The translations under genes and the position numbers were made by a program. A stretch of 64,000 bases of DNA from Planctomycetota bacterium (lineage in GTDB: Bacteria; Planctomycetota; PUPC01; JACPCR01): assembly GCA_027625095.1 (NCBI GenBank), contig JAQBXN010000015.1, positions 36,859 to 100,858 on the forward strand, given 5' to 3'. This document shows positions 1-7,747 of the stretch, one piece after another. Positions within the stretch are counted from its first letter, which is position 1. Every line of letters starts with the position of its first letter. The notes below the pieces were generated by a model. It worked only from the letters and a program-made list of their open reading frames with translations, was not told the DNA's origin and ran no database searches.

Positions 1-2
1 TC

Positions 3-1151
3 GGGGGGATGAAGAATCTGGAAGACGCCCAGCTCTGGCAGTCGACCATCGACCCAGCCTGGCGGTTAAAGCACAGAAGAGTTCCGTTCCTCTGGGCCGT
101 CGCCGCAAATGATCACTGGTTTCACTTTCCCGCACTCGTTCAAACTTATAAAGATTCGATCGGCGAGAAGAGGTTGGCGATCGCACCGCACTGGGCGCAC
201 GCGTTCGACGAGACCATGGACCGGCAGCTACTTGACTGGTTCGATGTTTATCTCGGGCGAAAGGAAGACAATGGCTTGCCCACCCCAATCCTCCCCTATC
301 TCAAAGCCGGGGCGATGAAAGTTGAAAATAAAGAAGGAAAGCTTGTGGCTACATGGAACTGGAGCGGGAAAAGAAAGGCAGTGAATGCCCAGTTGGTAGT
401 CAGCTATGGACACAATACGCCGTGGCACGGCTGGGTTCATCGTCTGCACTCTGTCTTCCCGGCAAAGGTATCCGGGGATTCCGCCAGTGCAGAAATTCCT
501 GTGCCTGAACTTGGTCTGCCGTCTGTTGTCTACGGTAACGTATTCGATGCCGATGGAACGACGACATCCACTGAGCCGATCGCCATTAGTCCCTCGGACT
601 TTGGCATCTCCCAGACAACGGACAAGCCAACCTTGAACGGATATCCAATTGGTGCGTTCTCCGATGAGGACTGGAGCCACCTCGTCCGCACAGGTATCTC
701 ATTCGGAAAACCCGACAAGAAAGTCCATCATTCTTCCCCCCAGAGCATTCGAATGGATCCTGCAGCGGCCGGGTTGCCGCAACCGGCAGCGAGCATGAAA
801 TTGTTGAACGTGCCCGACCACGACCACCAGCTTAGCCTCTGGCTTCGGTCGGATGGACCTGCAAAAATCCAGATTGAAGTCAAAGCCTTACCGCCCGCTC
901 ATTGGGACAAACCGGTAGTCGAAGCAGTTCGGAAGAGTCTGGATAGAAATTCCCATGCGGTCCCGACTAAAGAGAGCATTCCCAGTTTCAAAGTGACTGC
1001 TTCCTGTGACAGCAAATGGCAACGTTTTGAATTGGATTGCCCGGATAAAGATGCCCCCATCGAGGGTTACACGTTGTCCGTAAAACAGTCGGATGATACC
1101 CAGGCAACTTATTGGATGGATGATGTGGCTTTCCAACCCATTTGGAAGTGA
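3..1151 (+). CDS. Alpha/beta hydrolase, C-terminal part (gene runs off the left edge)
   Basis: The frame is open from the first bases of the window, so the true start lies to the left and only about 382 C-terminal residues are seen. The early part, with NDHWFHFP, then IAPHWAHAFD and a short LLDWFDVYLG helix, resembles the end of an alpha/beta-hydrolase domain. The histidine in PHWAHAFD is a plausible catalytic His, and the Asp of AANDHWF lies where a catalytic acid could be. The remaining ~280 residues look like beta-rich accessory domains (one from about 100 to 200, one carbohydrate-binding-like from about 240 to 380, ending in YWMDDVAF, as in CBM-type jelly rolls). The arrangement fits a PhoPQ-activated pathogenicity-related or acetyl-xylan-esterase-like hydrolase acting outside the cytoplasm. 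The nucleophile region is outside the window, so the family is uncertain. No operon partner is visible; the next gene starts 155 bases on. Confidence 0.55.
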   Translation, partial: GGMKNLEDAQLWQSTIDPAWRLKHRRVPFLWAVAANDHWFHFPALVQTYKDSIGEKRLAIAPHWAHAFDETMDRQLLDWFDVYLGRKEDNGLPTPILPYLKAGAMKVENKEGKLVATWNWSGKRKAVNAQLVVSYGHNTPWHGWVHRLHSVFPAKVSGDSASAEIPVPELGLPSVVYGNVFDADGTTTSTEPIAISPSDFGISQTTDKPTLNGYPIGAFSDEDWSHLVRTGISFGKPDKKVHHSSPQSIRMDPAAAGLPQPAASMKLLNVPDHDHQLSLWLRSDGPAKIQIEVKALPPAHWDKPVVEAVRKSLDRNSHAVPTKESIPSFKVTASCDSKWQRFELDCPDKDAPIEGYTLSVKQSDDTQATYWMDDVAFQPIWK

Positions 1152-1306
1152 GAGAGTGAACATCGCTACTGAAAATCCAAAATTGTTGCCGTTTCCGCGA
1201 CGTCACAGAAAAGGAAAGCTCCGACTTGTTGGAGCAACTACAAAGGATGCCGACTCACCCTGAACCCAAAATGTGAACAGACCCGTGATCAGGTAGTTTA
1301 TGTTCG

Positions 1307-2167
1307 ATGATGAAAAATCGTGCTCGAATGAATGTCAAACTTTCAGCAGTTGGGATTCTTGCTTTCTGCAGCGGAATCCCGGCTTCGATTCACGCTGCGC
1401 CCGCACCATCCAAGCCGGACAATCCAGTTTGCCTCATCAAGACCTCTGCGGGCGATGTGTATGTGGAGCTTTTCAAGAGCGCTGCCCCGAAGACCGTTGA
1501 AAACTTCATTGAGCTCGCTGAAGGACGGCGTGAATTCGTTGACCCGCTCACTAACGAGAAGGTCCTTCGGCCGTTTTACGACGGCCTCATCTTTCATCGC
1601 GTGATCAAAGAATTCATGATTCAAGGCGGTTGCCCCGAAGGCACGGGAAACGGCGGGCCTGGTTACTTCTTCGAAGACGAGATGAATGCGGAGTCTCTTG
1701 GGCTTCATAAAGAGAATGCGGTCAATCGAAAGGGCCCACACAAGTGGCTTATCATCCGTAGTCAGCGCGAATTTAATGAAAAGCTGGTGAAGCCGTTTCT
1801 GTCAAGAATGGACATCAACTCCCAGGAGGATCTCGAGGCCCGCGAGAAAGAGGTGATCCGCGAAGTAAAGAAGCTCTCTTTGAAAGATGTGTATAAACTC
1901 ATGGGCTACCATTACAGTGACGAACTTGAATCGTATAAGCCGGAAAAGGGCGTTCTCGCGATGGCTAACTCCGGGCCCAATTCCAACGGCTCACAGTTCT
2001 TCATCAATCTGAAAGACACGCCCTGGCTGACCGGAAGACACACCGTATTCGGCAAAGTGATCCAGGGGATGGAGGTGGTGGAGGCCCTCGGCGCCGTCGA
2101 AGTCGATAAGCTGATGAGGCCAGTGTCACCGGCTCGGATTATTTCGATCAGGCAGGTGAAGCCCTAA
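1307..2167 (+). CDS. Exported cyclophilin-type peptidyl-prolyl isomerase with a large insertion
   Basis: Cyclophilins catalyse cis-trans isomerisation of Xaa-Pro bonds. An N-terminal signal sequence (hydrophobic stretch at about 11-30, cut near AHA-type residues) places this one in the periplasm. The cyclophilin core is clear: FHRVIKEFMIQGG at about 96-108, with the catalytic Arg98, and GVLAMANSGPNSNGSQFFI at about 215-233. Between the FFEDE strand and GVLAMANS lies an insert of roughly 85 residues (about 127-213), rich in charged residues and probably helical; normal bacterial cyclophilins have only a short loop there. The start could be any of three in-frame ATGs at 1307, 1310 or 1328; the last gives a more usual signal peptide. 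It is transcribed towards fdx and ends 51 bases from it, so the two are convergent. Confidence 0.88.
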   Translation: MMKNRARMNVKLSAVGILAFCSGIPASIHAAPAPSKPDNPVCLIKTSAGDVYVELFKSAAPKTVENFIELAEGRREFVDPLTNEKVLRPFYDGLIFHRVIKEFMIQGGCPEGTGNGGPGYFFEDEMNAESLGLHKENAVNRKGPHKWLIIRSQREFNEKLVKPFLSRMDINSQEDLEAREKEVIREVKKLSLKDVYKLMGYHYSDELESYKPEKGVLAMANSGPNSNGSQFFINLKDTPWLTGRHTVFGKVIQGMEVVEALGAVEVDKLMRPVSPARIISIRQVKP

Positions 2168-2218
2168 AGAAACGGGTAGCTCTTATCCGGGATCATGATG
2201 CTAATCAAAGTCCTGCAA

Positions 2219-2581
2219 TCAGTGACCACCCTTGACGATGTGGATCGTCTGCTCTGGAATCTCTACCACGACGTCTCCACTTTCAACGATCGCCTGGCAT
2301 GCAAGACGCGAGTGCAACGTCAGGCCGGGTGCCATATCGAGGAGATCGTCTTCGCGATCTGTGCTTTCTGAGAGGCTGTCGTCGCCTTCCTTGATAATTA
2401 CGTGACAGGTGGTGCAAGCGCAGTTGCCGCCGCAGGAATGCGCGATCTTGATACCGTGGGCGAGGGCGATATCAAGCAGGCTACCCGGCTCACCGTGGTC
2501 GTAATAAGGATATTTTTCGGGATCGACCTCGACCGATTTGGTTTCGCCTGTTTCTTTGCTGATGAATGTTACATTGTACAT
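2219..2581 (-). CDS. fdx: ISC-type [2Fe-2S] ferredoxin
   Basis: This is the adrenodoxin/Isc-type ferredoxin that supplies electrons for Fe-S cluster assembly. The cluster motif CGGNCACTTCH places ligands at Cys50, Cys56 and Cys59, with the fourth at Cys95 (SRLACQA). Cys54 is the extra cysteine commonly seen in the Isc type. The length (120 residues) is normal. An insertion of a few residues (PEKYPYYDHGEPG, about 21-33) before the first helix is longer than in the E. coli protein. It is the last gene of the hscB-hscA-fdx unit and is separated from hscA by about 200 bases containing a TTC microsatellite between direct repeats, which is unusual for an ISC operon. Confidence 0.93.
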   Translation of the reverse strand: MYNVTFISKETGETKSVEVDPEKYPYYDHGEPGSLLDIALAHGIKIAHSCGGNCACTTCHVIIKEGDDSLSESTDREDDLLDMAPGLTLHSRLACQAIVESGDVVVEIPEQTIHIVKGGH

Positions 2582-2675
2582 GTTGGTATCCTGGTCTCAG
2601 AGATTGGGTATCAGGCGTCCGATTGCTGAAGCTTCTCTTTCCTCATAAGTCACCCCCTTCTTTAAATCCCTCTTT

Positions 2676-2776
2676 CTTTTTCCTCGTCTGTCCGAATCCT
2701 TGGGAATCTCTTTTCTTCTTCTTCTTCTTCTTCTTCTTCTTCTTCTTTTTCCTCGTCTGTCCGAATCCCTGGGAAT
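2676..2776. repeat. 32-bp direct repeats flanking a (TTC)11 tract between hscA and fdx
   Basis: Two 32-base copies, at 2676-2707 and 2745-2776, differ at one position (t/c). Between and touching the second copy lies an uninterrupted run of 11 TTC triplets at 2713-2745. The period from copy to copy is 69 bases. The element sits in the hscA-fdx gap, just after the hscA stop codon on the minus strand, where a transcript would read (GAA)11. Triplet tracts of this purity change length by slippage, so the spacing between the two genes may vary between strains. Confidence 0.95.
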
Positions 2777-2782
2777 ATTTCT

Positions 2783-4657
2783 TCAACGATTAGCCGACTG
2801 CTCTTCACGCAGCACTGTCTTGGCAACGGCATCCATCTGAAGTTTGGCAAGCGGTTCGGATGCTTCATTAAAGTCATCGATGGCCTGCTGAATCTGGTGA
2901 ATATCTTCAAGCTCTGCGGCAGCCAACAGGTCAATCAGTGCTTTTTCGACGGTGCTTCTCAGTGCTTCAGGACAGTCATCCCGTGTCTGTTCCAAGGCCT
3001 TGACGGTCGCGCGGCCGATGCTGTCTATTTCGTTCCGGAGGTCGATTCGCTGGCGATTTTCGACATCCGACTTCGCATGCTCGATGGACTCTCTGACCAT
3101 GCGTTCTACCTCTTCTTCAGTGAGTCCGGAAGAAGGCTGTACTTCAATGCTGAGTTCCTTTCCGCTGCGTTCTTCGCTGGCGTCGACCTTGAGGACGCCG
3201 TTGGCGTCGAGGATGAAGGTGACAGTAATCTTCGGAGCGTTGGCTGGCATGGCTGGAATGTCAGTGAGCTTCCATTTGCCGAGACTGCGACAGTCTTCCG
3301 CCAGTTCCCGCTCGCCCTGCAGGACGTGAATGTCGACCGAAGTCTGGCCGTCGACGTAGGTGGTGAACTGTTCCGAGGCGCGGGTCGGAATCGACGAATT
3401 TCGCATGATGAGCTTGCTCATGCCACCTCCGAAGGTCTCGATGCCAAGCGAGAGTGGGGTGACATCCAGCACCATCATCTCTTTGAATCCACCCGACAGA
3501 ATCCGGGCCTGAACAGCAGCACCTAGCGCGACGACTTCATCCGGATTCAGATCCGTGTGTAGTGGCTTACCGAAAAACTCTTCGACCTTATTGCTCACCA
3601 GTGGGACACGAGTGGAGCCGCCGACCATGACTATATCTTCGATGCGTTCCGGAGTGAGTCGGGCGTCGCTGATTGCGGTCTTACAGAACTCGATCGTCCT
3701 CTCCACTAACGGGCAGATCAGTTCATTGAATTCGGCCCGGCTGATCTGGCGGACGTAACTGATCTTTGGATCGTCAAGCTGAATCTGAAGCGTTGCCGTC
3801 TCGAAAGAGGACAGTTCCTGTTTGGTCTTTTCGGCGGCCTGTTTGAGCGCCTGCAGCACGACCGGGCTTTTTATCAGCTCTTCCGGATGAGTTTCTTTCA
3901 GTTCAGTGGAGGCTAGATCCATCAAAGTGCGATCGAAATCATCTCCGCCAAGGAATGTATCCCCCAGAGTACTCAACACCTGGAAGACCCCTTTCGCTAT
4001 GCGGAGAATGCTGATATCAAACGTTCCACCTCCAAGATCGTAGACGGCAATGATGCCCTTCTTTTTTGAATCCAGGCCGTACGCCAAGGCTGCCGCAGTC
4101 GGTTCATTGATGATGCGCAAGACGTCGAGTCCGGCGATCCGGCCGGCATCGCGAGTTGCCTGGCGCTGAGTGTCGTCGAAATATGCCGGCACAGTGATCA
4201 CCGCTTTGGTGACCTTGCGGTTAAGCACCTTTTCTGCTCTTGCCTTGACGTCTTTGAGGATCTCCGCGGAAACTTCCTGCGGAGTGAGCCGATTCTCACG
4301 AATCTTGATACGAACGAGTTTTCGTTCCGCATCCTCGACTTGGTATGGCAGGAGACCGAGCTCTCTTGCCAGATCCTCCCGCCCGCGGCCGATGAGTCGC
4401 TTAACGGAAAAGACAGTGTGCTCCGGGTCGAGAAGTCCACGTTCACGTGCCGGCCAGCCGACAATGACGTCGTTGTCGTCGGTAAAAGAAACTACGGACG
4501 GTACGAGCACCTGTCCGTTCTCGTCTCGAATAACTTTGGGTACCTCTCCGTCGACCCAGGCCGCAAGACTGAAGGTCGTGCCGAGGTCGATGCCCACCAC
4601 GGCTTCCTTATGTGCCTTGGCGGCGGAGGTGAGACTTTCTATGGATACAACTGCCAT
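2783..4657 (-). CDS. hscA: Hsp70-family Fe-S assembly chaperone HscA
   Basis: HscA is the Hsp70 that, with HscB, acts on IscU to release assembled clusters to acceptor proteins. The ATPase domain shows VGIDLGTTFSLA at about 21-33, DLGGGTFDIS near 205-215 and VGGSTRVPLV near 345. The substrate domain follows (LDVTPLSLGIETFGG) with a charged helical lid. The length (624 residues) and the short C terminus, without the EEVD-like tail of DnaK, fit HscA. It lies 33 bases downstream of hscB and that gap carries three degenerate heptamers (4670-4690). The order hscB-hscA-fdx is the normal ISC order. The partner IscU keeps the LPPVK recognition motif, so the chaperone system looks intact even though IscS does not. 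Confidence 0.94.
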   Translation of the reverse strand: MAVVSIESLTSAAKAHKEAVVGIDLGTTFSLAAWVDGEVPKVIRDENGQVLVPSVVSFTDDNDVIVGWPARERGLLDPEHTVFSVKRLIGRGREDLARELGLLPYQVEDAERKLVRIKIRENRLTPQEVSAEILKDVKARAEKVLNRKVTKAVITVPAYFDDTQRQATRDAGRIAGLDVLRIINEPTAAALAYGLDSKKKGIIAVYDLGGGTFDISILRIAKGVFQVLSTLGDTFLGGDDFDRTLMDLASTELKETHPEELIKSPVVLQALKQAAEKTKQELSSFETATLQIQLDDPKISYVRQISRAEFNELICPLVERTIEFCKTAISDARLTPERIEDIVMVGGSTRVPLVSNKVEEFFGKPLHTDLNPDEVVALGAAVQARILSGGFKEMMVLDVTPLSLGIETFGGGMSKLIMRNSSIPTRASEQFTTYVDGQTSVDIHVLQGERELAEDCRSLGKWKLTDIPAMPANAPKITVTFILDANGVLKVDASEERSGKELSIEVQPSSGLTEEEVERMVRESIEHAKSDVENRQRIDLRNEIDSIGRATVKALEQTRDDCPEALRSTVEKALIDLLAAAELEDIHQIQQAIDDFNEASEPLAKLQMDAVAKTVLREEQSANR

Positions 4658-4669
4658 CGGAGGAGTGAT

Positions 4670-4690
4670 TAATGGTTATAGGTTAATGGG
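4670..4690. repeat. Degenerate heptamer repeat in the hscB-hscA gap
   Basis: Three seven-base units of the TAATGGT type (taatggt, tataggt, taatggg) follow one another directly between the hscB stop and the hscA start. The same kind of heptamer is found in several other gaps of this window. Confidence 0.6.
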
Positions 4691-5332
4691 TCAGGCTCCT
4701 GGTCTTTTCAGGCCTGAGCTGTCGCGTATAAGGTTCTTGATGTAGTTCGCGGCGTTTAAGTTCATCCGCGCCTGCGCAAGCAGGGATTCTTTCTCAGTGA
4801 CTTCGTTTCTTAGTCTGTTGAACAGCCCTGACAAATGCTCAAGCAATGCGTCCGACTCAGCTTTCATCCGCTGATTCAGAGTGTTTATTGCTGCAGCGTC
4901 TTCATCCTCGGTTGCTTCTTCCAGTTCCATTCGAAGAAGCATTGTCTTTTGAAGAAAACCGTCCGGCGTCCGTTTGTCTTCGCTGCTCTGATTACCGCCG
5001 AGGAGTTGGAGCAGATATTCGGCCCGTTCGAATGGCTCACGCAGAATCTGGTGCGCAGTATTTAAAGATGCAGAATGCCGCAGACTGAGTTCCTGCTGGC
5101 TTTGATCCTGAGTTGCGAAGAAGTCAGGATGAAAGCGGCGGGAAAGTTCGAAAAGCTTCATCTCGAGTTTGTCTTCATCGATCTCGAATGTAGGTTCGAG
5201 ACCATAGAGGGCGAAATGGTTGGTGCCCTCTTCTTCCGGAAAGAGATGACCGCATCCTGTGCAGTAAAGTGGATGCTCTCGCTGAATAAGCTCGCAGTTC
5301 GGGCAGGATGTGACTTCGGTGGTGACTGACAT
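4691..5332 (-). CDS. hscB: J-domain co-chaperone HscB with N-terminal zinc-finger-like motif
   Basis: HscB stimulates the HscA ATPase and delivers IscU. The J-domain HPD motif is at residues 68-70 (RRFHPDFF), and the helical C-terminal domain (about 90-205) that binds IscU follows. Ahead of the J domain are two CxxC pairs, Cys10/Cys13 and Cys24/Cys27, which should bind one zinc ion. E. coli HscB has no such domain, whereas human HSC20 and some bacterial proteins do. At 213 residues the protein is correspondingly longer than the ~171-residue E. coli form. It is the first gene after the iscA terminator, with about 155 bases upstream, and is followed by hscA. Confidence 0.92.
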   Translation of the reverse strand: MSVTTEVTSCPNCELIQREHPLYCTGCGHLFPEEEGTNHFALYGLEPTFEIDEDKLEMKLFELSRRFHPDFFATQDQSQQELSLRHSASLNTAHQILREPFERAEYLLQLLGGNQSSEDKRTPDGFLQKTMLLRMELEEATEDEDAAAINTLNQRMKAESDALLEHLSGLFNRLRNEVTEKESLLAQARMNLNAANYIKNLIRDSSGLKRPGA

Positions 5333-5420
5333 TTTCTTCGTGGGCTCGAGTTTCTAACCTGTGATTCTTCGTAGGACAGGTTGAAAACCAGTCCCCGCTG
5401 AATGCACTCAACACAGATCC

Positions 5421-5456
5421 CAATAATAAAGGGCTGCGACTTGCCGGTCGCAGCCC
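5421..5456 (-). terminator. Intrinsic terminator after iscA
   Basis: On the minus strand a perfect 10-bp stem (5447-5456 paired with 5431-5440, GGGCTGCGAC type) with a 6-base loop is followed by TTTATTATT. It starts about 30 bases beyond the iscA stop. It should end the iscR-iscS-iscU-iscA transcript and separate it from hscB-hscA-fdx. Confidence 0.88.
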
Positions 5457-5486
5457 CGAAAGACTACCTTTAGAGCTGGCCGACGT

Positions 5487-5846
5487 TTATGAAAACGAGC
5501 TGCCACAACCGCACGAGCGCTCGGCATTCGGATTTTCGAACGTGAAGCCGCGGCCCATGATGCTCGACTGAAATCCGACCTCAATCCCCTGAATGAACAT
5601 CGCGCTCTTGGGATCGATGACGATACGAACCCCGTACTCTTCATGCACGTGATCGCCTTCGCCAGGTCTATCCGCAAATCCGATGGTGTAAGAAAGGCCG
5701 GAACATCCGCCTCCTTTGACACCAAGGCGGAGGTAGGTCTCAGGCGAAAGGTCCTGATCTTTGAGAATCTTTTTTACCTCTTCCGCGGCGCGTTGGGTAA
5801 CCCTGATTAATTGTTCTGTTTCTTGTTCGAGTAATGCAGCAGACAT
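5487..5846 (-). CDS. iscA: A-type Fe-S carrier/scaffold IscA
   Basis: A-type carriers accept or deliver Fe-S clusters to target apoproteins. The three conserved cysteines are visible: one in GGGCSGLSY (about residue 48) and the CGCG pair near the C terminus (about 112-114), in the SCGCGSSFS tail. The length, 119 residues, is typical. The IscA, ErpA and SufA subtypes cannot be separated by eye; the operon position after iscU argues for the IscA role. It is preceded by about 256 bases without a gene and followed by a strong terminator. Confidence 0.9.
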   Translation of the reverse strand: MSAALLEQETEQLIRVTQRAAEEVKKILKDQDLSPETYLRLGVKGGGCSGLSYTIGFADRPGEGDHVHEEYGVRIVIDPKSAMFIQGIEVGFQSSIMGRGFTFENPNAERSCGCGSSFS

Positions 5847-5869
5847 GGTATCTGTCCTTAGAGTGATTC

Positions 5870-5890
5870 AGTAATGAGTAACGAGTAAGT
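5870..5890. repeat. Heptamer repeat upstream of iscA
   Basis: Three consecutive seven-base units (agtaatg, agtaacg, agtaagt) lie in the iscU-iscA gap, 24 bases upstream of the iscA start on the minus strand. The gap, 5847-6102, otherwise shows no gene. Confidence 0.7.
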
Positions 5891-6102
5891 TTTGGTCTGG
5901 AGTTTCTCTTTGTTGAGTCCTCTATGACCTGCTTCGAAGCCATCAAGGCTCCAACTTACGTATTACATGGTTACAGTTGAGTTTCTTGTTTTCTTTGAAA
6001 GATTTTGGCTTCCCCATTCGTTGTTTCCTTGAATTCGTTGGAAGCACTTTTCTTCCCTTTGGTTGCGGCCTTACGGCTGCGATATGTATTACGTTTTCCT
6101 CC

Positions 6103-6501
6103 TCAGATAGCCACGGCCTCAACAAGCCCAGCCTTTGCCTTGTAATCTGCGATGGCCAACTTAATGGCGTCCTCGGCCAACACGGAACAGTGAATCTTTA
6201 CTGGTGGCAGGCTGAGCTCGTTCGCAAGCTGCGTATTCCTTACCTTCCCCGCATCTTCGATACTCATTCCTTTGAGCATTTCAGTGGCGAGGCTGGAACT
6301 GGCGATGGCGCTGCCGCAGCCAAAGGTCTTGAACTTGGCGTCCTGGATGATGCCGCCCTCAACCTTGATCTGCAGCTGCATAACGTCGCCACATTCGGGA
6401 GCACCGGCGAGGCCGGTCCCGACGTCTTTGTCCTGTTTATCGAACTTCCCCAGGTTACGTGGGTTTTCGTAATGGTCGATGACCTTATCGCTGTAAGCCA
6501 T
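6103..6501 (-). CDS. iscU: Fe-S cluster scaffold IscU
   Basis: IscU is the scaffold on which clusters are built from sulfur, iron and electrons. From the chosen start (MAYSDKVIDHYENPRN) it is 132 residues and lines up closely with the E. coli protein. The cluster ligands are present: the Cys of GAPECGDVM with its following Asp, the Cys of TFGCGSAIASSS, and the His-Cys pair of VKIHCSVLAE. The HscA recognition site LPPVK is intact. The reading frame is open further upstream to 6606, but that stretch overlaps iscS and has no family similarity, while a good ribosome-binding site precedes 6501. It starts 31 bases after the iscS stop. The C terminus carries a short extra tail (GLVEAVAI). Confidence 0.95.
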   Translation of the reverse strand: MAYSDKVIDHYENPRNLGKFDKQDKDVGTGLAGAPECGDVMQLQIKVEGGIIQDAKFKTFGCGSAIASSSLATEMLKGMSIEDAGKVRNTQLANELSLPPVKIHCSVLAEDAIKLAIADYKAKAGLVEAVAI

Positions 6502-6510
6502 GGTCTTATT

Positions 6511-6518
6511 CCTCCTTA
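6511..6518 (-). promoter_or_regulatory. Ribosome-binding site deciding the iscU start
   Basis: TAAGGAGG on the minus strand ends 9 bases before the ATG at 6501-6499. It supports the MAYSDK start over the longer open frame beginning at 6606. Confidence 0.8.
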
Positions 6519-6532
6519 TGAACGTTTGGGGT

Positions 6533-7747
6533 TTAGTGGTCGGGCCATTCAATGGCGTTGATATCGATGCCTTCCTTGGCCATATCGTAGAGCGGTGACA
6601 TCTCACGCAGCTTCACGACAGCCTTCTGGGTGGCTTTGATGGCAAAATCGACTTCCTCCTCGGTAGTAAAACGTCCGAGGCCGTAACGGATGGATGTGTG
6701 CGCAAGGTCTTCACCGACACCGAGCGCCTTCAGCACATGCGAAGGCTCAAGGGTCGTTGAGGTACAGGCCGAGCCGGAAGCGACCGCAAAGTCCTTGATC
6801 CCCATCATCATGGCCTCGCCTTCAATGTAGGCGAAACTGATGTTGGTGATACCCGGGAGGCGGTGCTCGGGATGGCCATTGACATAGACCTCGTCGTTGT
6901 TTTCGGTGATGCCCTTCTCCAGACGATCACGCATGGCAGAAAGCCGGGCAGCCTCTTCCTCCATTTCAAGTCGTGAAATCTCACAAGCCTTGCCGAGTGC
7001 AACGGCGCCCGGAACGTTTAGTGTGCCGGAACGAAGCCCACGTTCGTGTCCACCACCATCAAACAGCGGCACAAGCCGAACACGAGGTCGCTTGCGGCGA
7101 ACGTAAAGAGCCCCAATTCCCTTGGGTGCATACATGAGGTGGCCGGTAAGAGACAGAAGGTCAATACCCATGTCCTGTACATTAATGGGAATCTTGCCCG
7201 CGGCCTGGGTAGCGTCTGCATGGAAGAGCACGCCATGCTCTTTACAAACGGCGCCAAGCGCTTGCATCGGCTGAATGGTGCCGATCTCATTGTTGGCGAC
7301 CAGCGCGGTAAACAGAATGGTCTGATCGGTGATGGCCGCGGCAAGCGTATCCGGGCTCACCTGGCCGTATTTGTCGACCGGCAGGTGGGTGATGTTGTAT
7401 CCGGCACGCTCGAGGGTTTTGAGCGGATCGAGGATGGATTTCTGCTCGATGGATGTAGTGATGATGTGCTTGCCTTTTTCCTTGTACATCTCGGCCACAC
7501 CCTTGATGGCAAGGTTGTTGGATTCCGTTCCGCCACTGGTGAAGATGATCTCTTTGGCGGTCGAGCCAATGAGTTCAGCAATCTGTTCACGGGCGGCATC
7601 AGCAGCTTTTTCTGCTTCCCATCCAAAGGAGTGGTTACGGCTGGACGCATGCCCGTAGACAGCGCCGAAGTAGGGCAACATGGCCTCGAGCACTCGCGGA
7701 TCAACCTGAGTGGTGGATGGGTTGTCCATATATATGGGCAACTTCAT
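6533..7747 (-). CDS. iscS: IscS-type cysteine desulfurase fold lacking the PLP-binding lysine
   Basis: By sequence and position this is IscS, the PLP enzyme that takes sulfur from cysteine and passes it to IscU. It is 404 residues, like E. coli IscS, and ends in the same IscU-binding tail (INAIEW). The persulfide loop is kept (SGSACTS, Cys at about 326), as are the PLP contacts at Thr74, Asp178, Gln181 and His203 and the GGGHERG and RSGT motifs. However, the Schiff-base lysine is missing: E. coli SGHKIYGPKG is here TGHLMYAPKG, with Leu204 (codon CTC, 7136-7138). The PLP-stacking histidine of TEHKAVLD is Gln102 (IEQKSILD, codon CAG, 7442-7444). These are codon replacements, not frameshifts. 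The first 47 bases overlap the iscR end. Archaeoglobus fulgidus IscS is a known natural form lacking this lysine. A classical desulfurase activity is doubtful. Confidence 0.92.
   Translation of the reverse strand: MKLPIYMDNPSTTQVDPRVLEAMLPYFGAVYGHASSRNHSFGWEAEKAADAAREQIAELIGSTAKEIIFTSGGTESNNLAIKGVAEMYKEKGKHIITTSIEQKSILDPLKTLERAGYNITHLPVDKYGQVSPDTLAAAITDQTILFTALVANNEIGTIQPMQALGAVCKEHGVLFHADATQAAGKIPINVQDMGIDLLSLTGHLMYAPKGIGALYVRRKRPRVRLVPLFDGGGHERGLRSGTLNVPGAVALGKACEISRLEMEEEAARLSAMRDRLEKGITENNDEVYVNGHPEHRLPGITNISFAYIEGEAMMMGIKDFAVASGSACTSTTLEPSHVLKALGVGEDLAHTSIRYGLGRFTTEEEVDFAIKATQKAVVKLREMSPLYDMAKEGIDINAIEWPDH

Noticed and set aside
2566..2934. Frames with long Phe or Glu runs around the TTC tract
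   Set aside because: They are produced by translating the triplet repeat in different frames and overlap hscA.
6502..6606. Longer N terminus for IscU
   Set aside because: The extra 35 codons overlap iscS, have no family similarity, and a good ribosome-binding site precedes the shorter start.
7136..7138. Sequencing error as the cause of the missing IscS lysine
   Set aside because: AAA or AAG to CTC needs at least two substitutions, the frame is intact, and a second active-site residue (His to Gln) is also changed.
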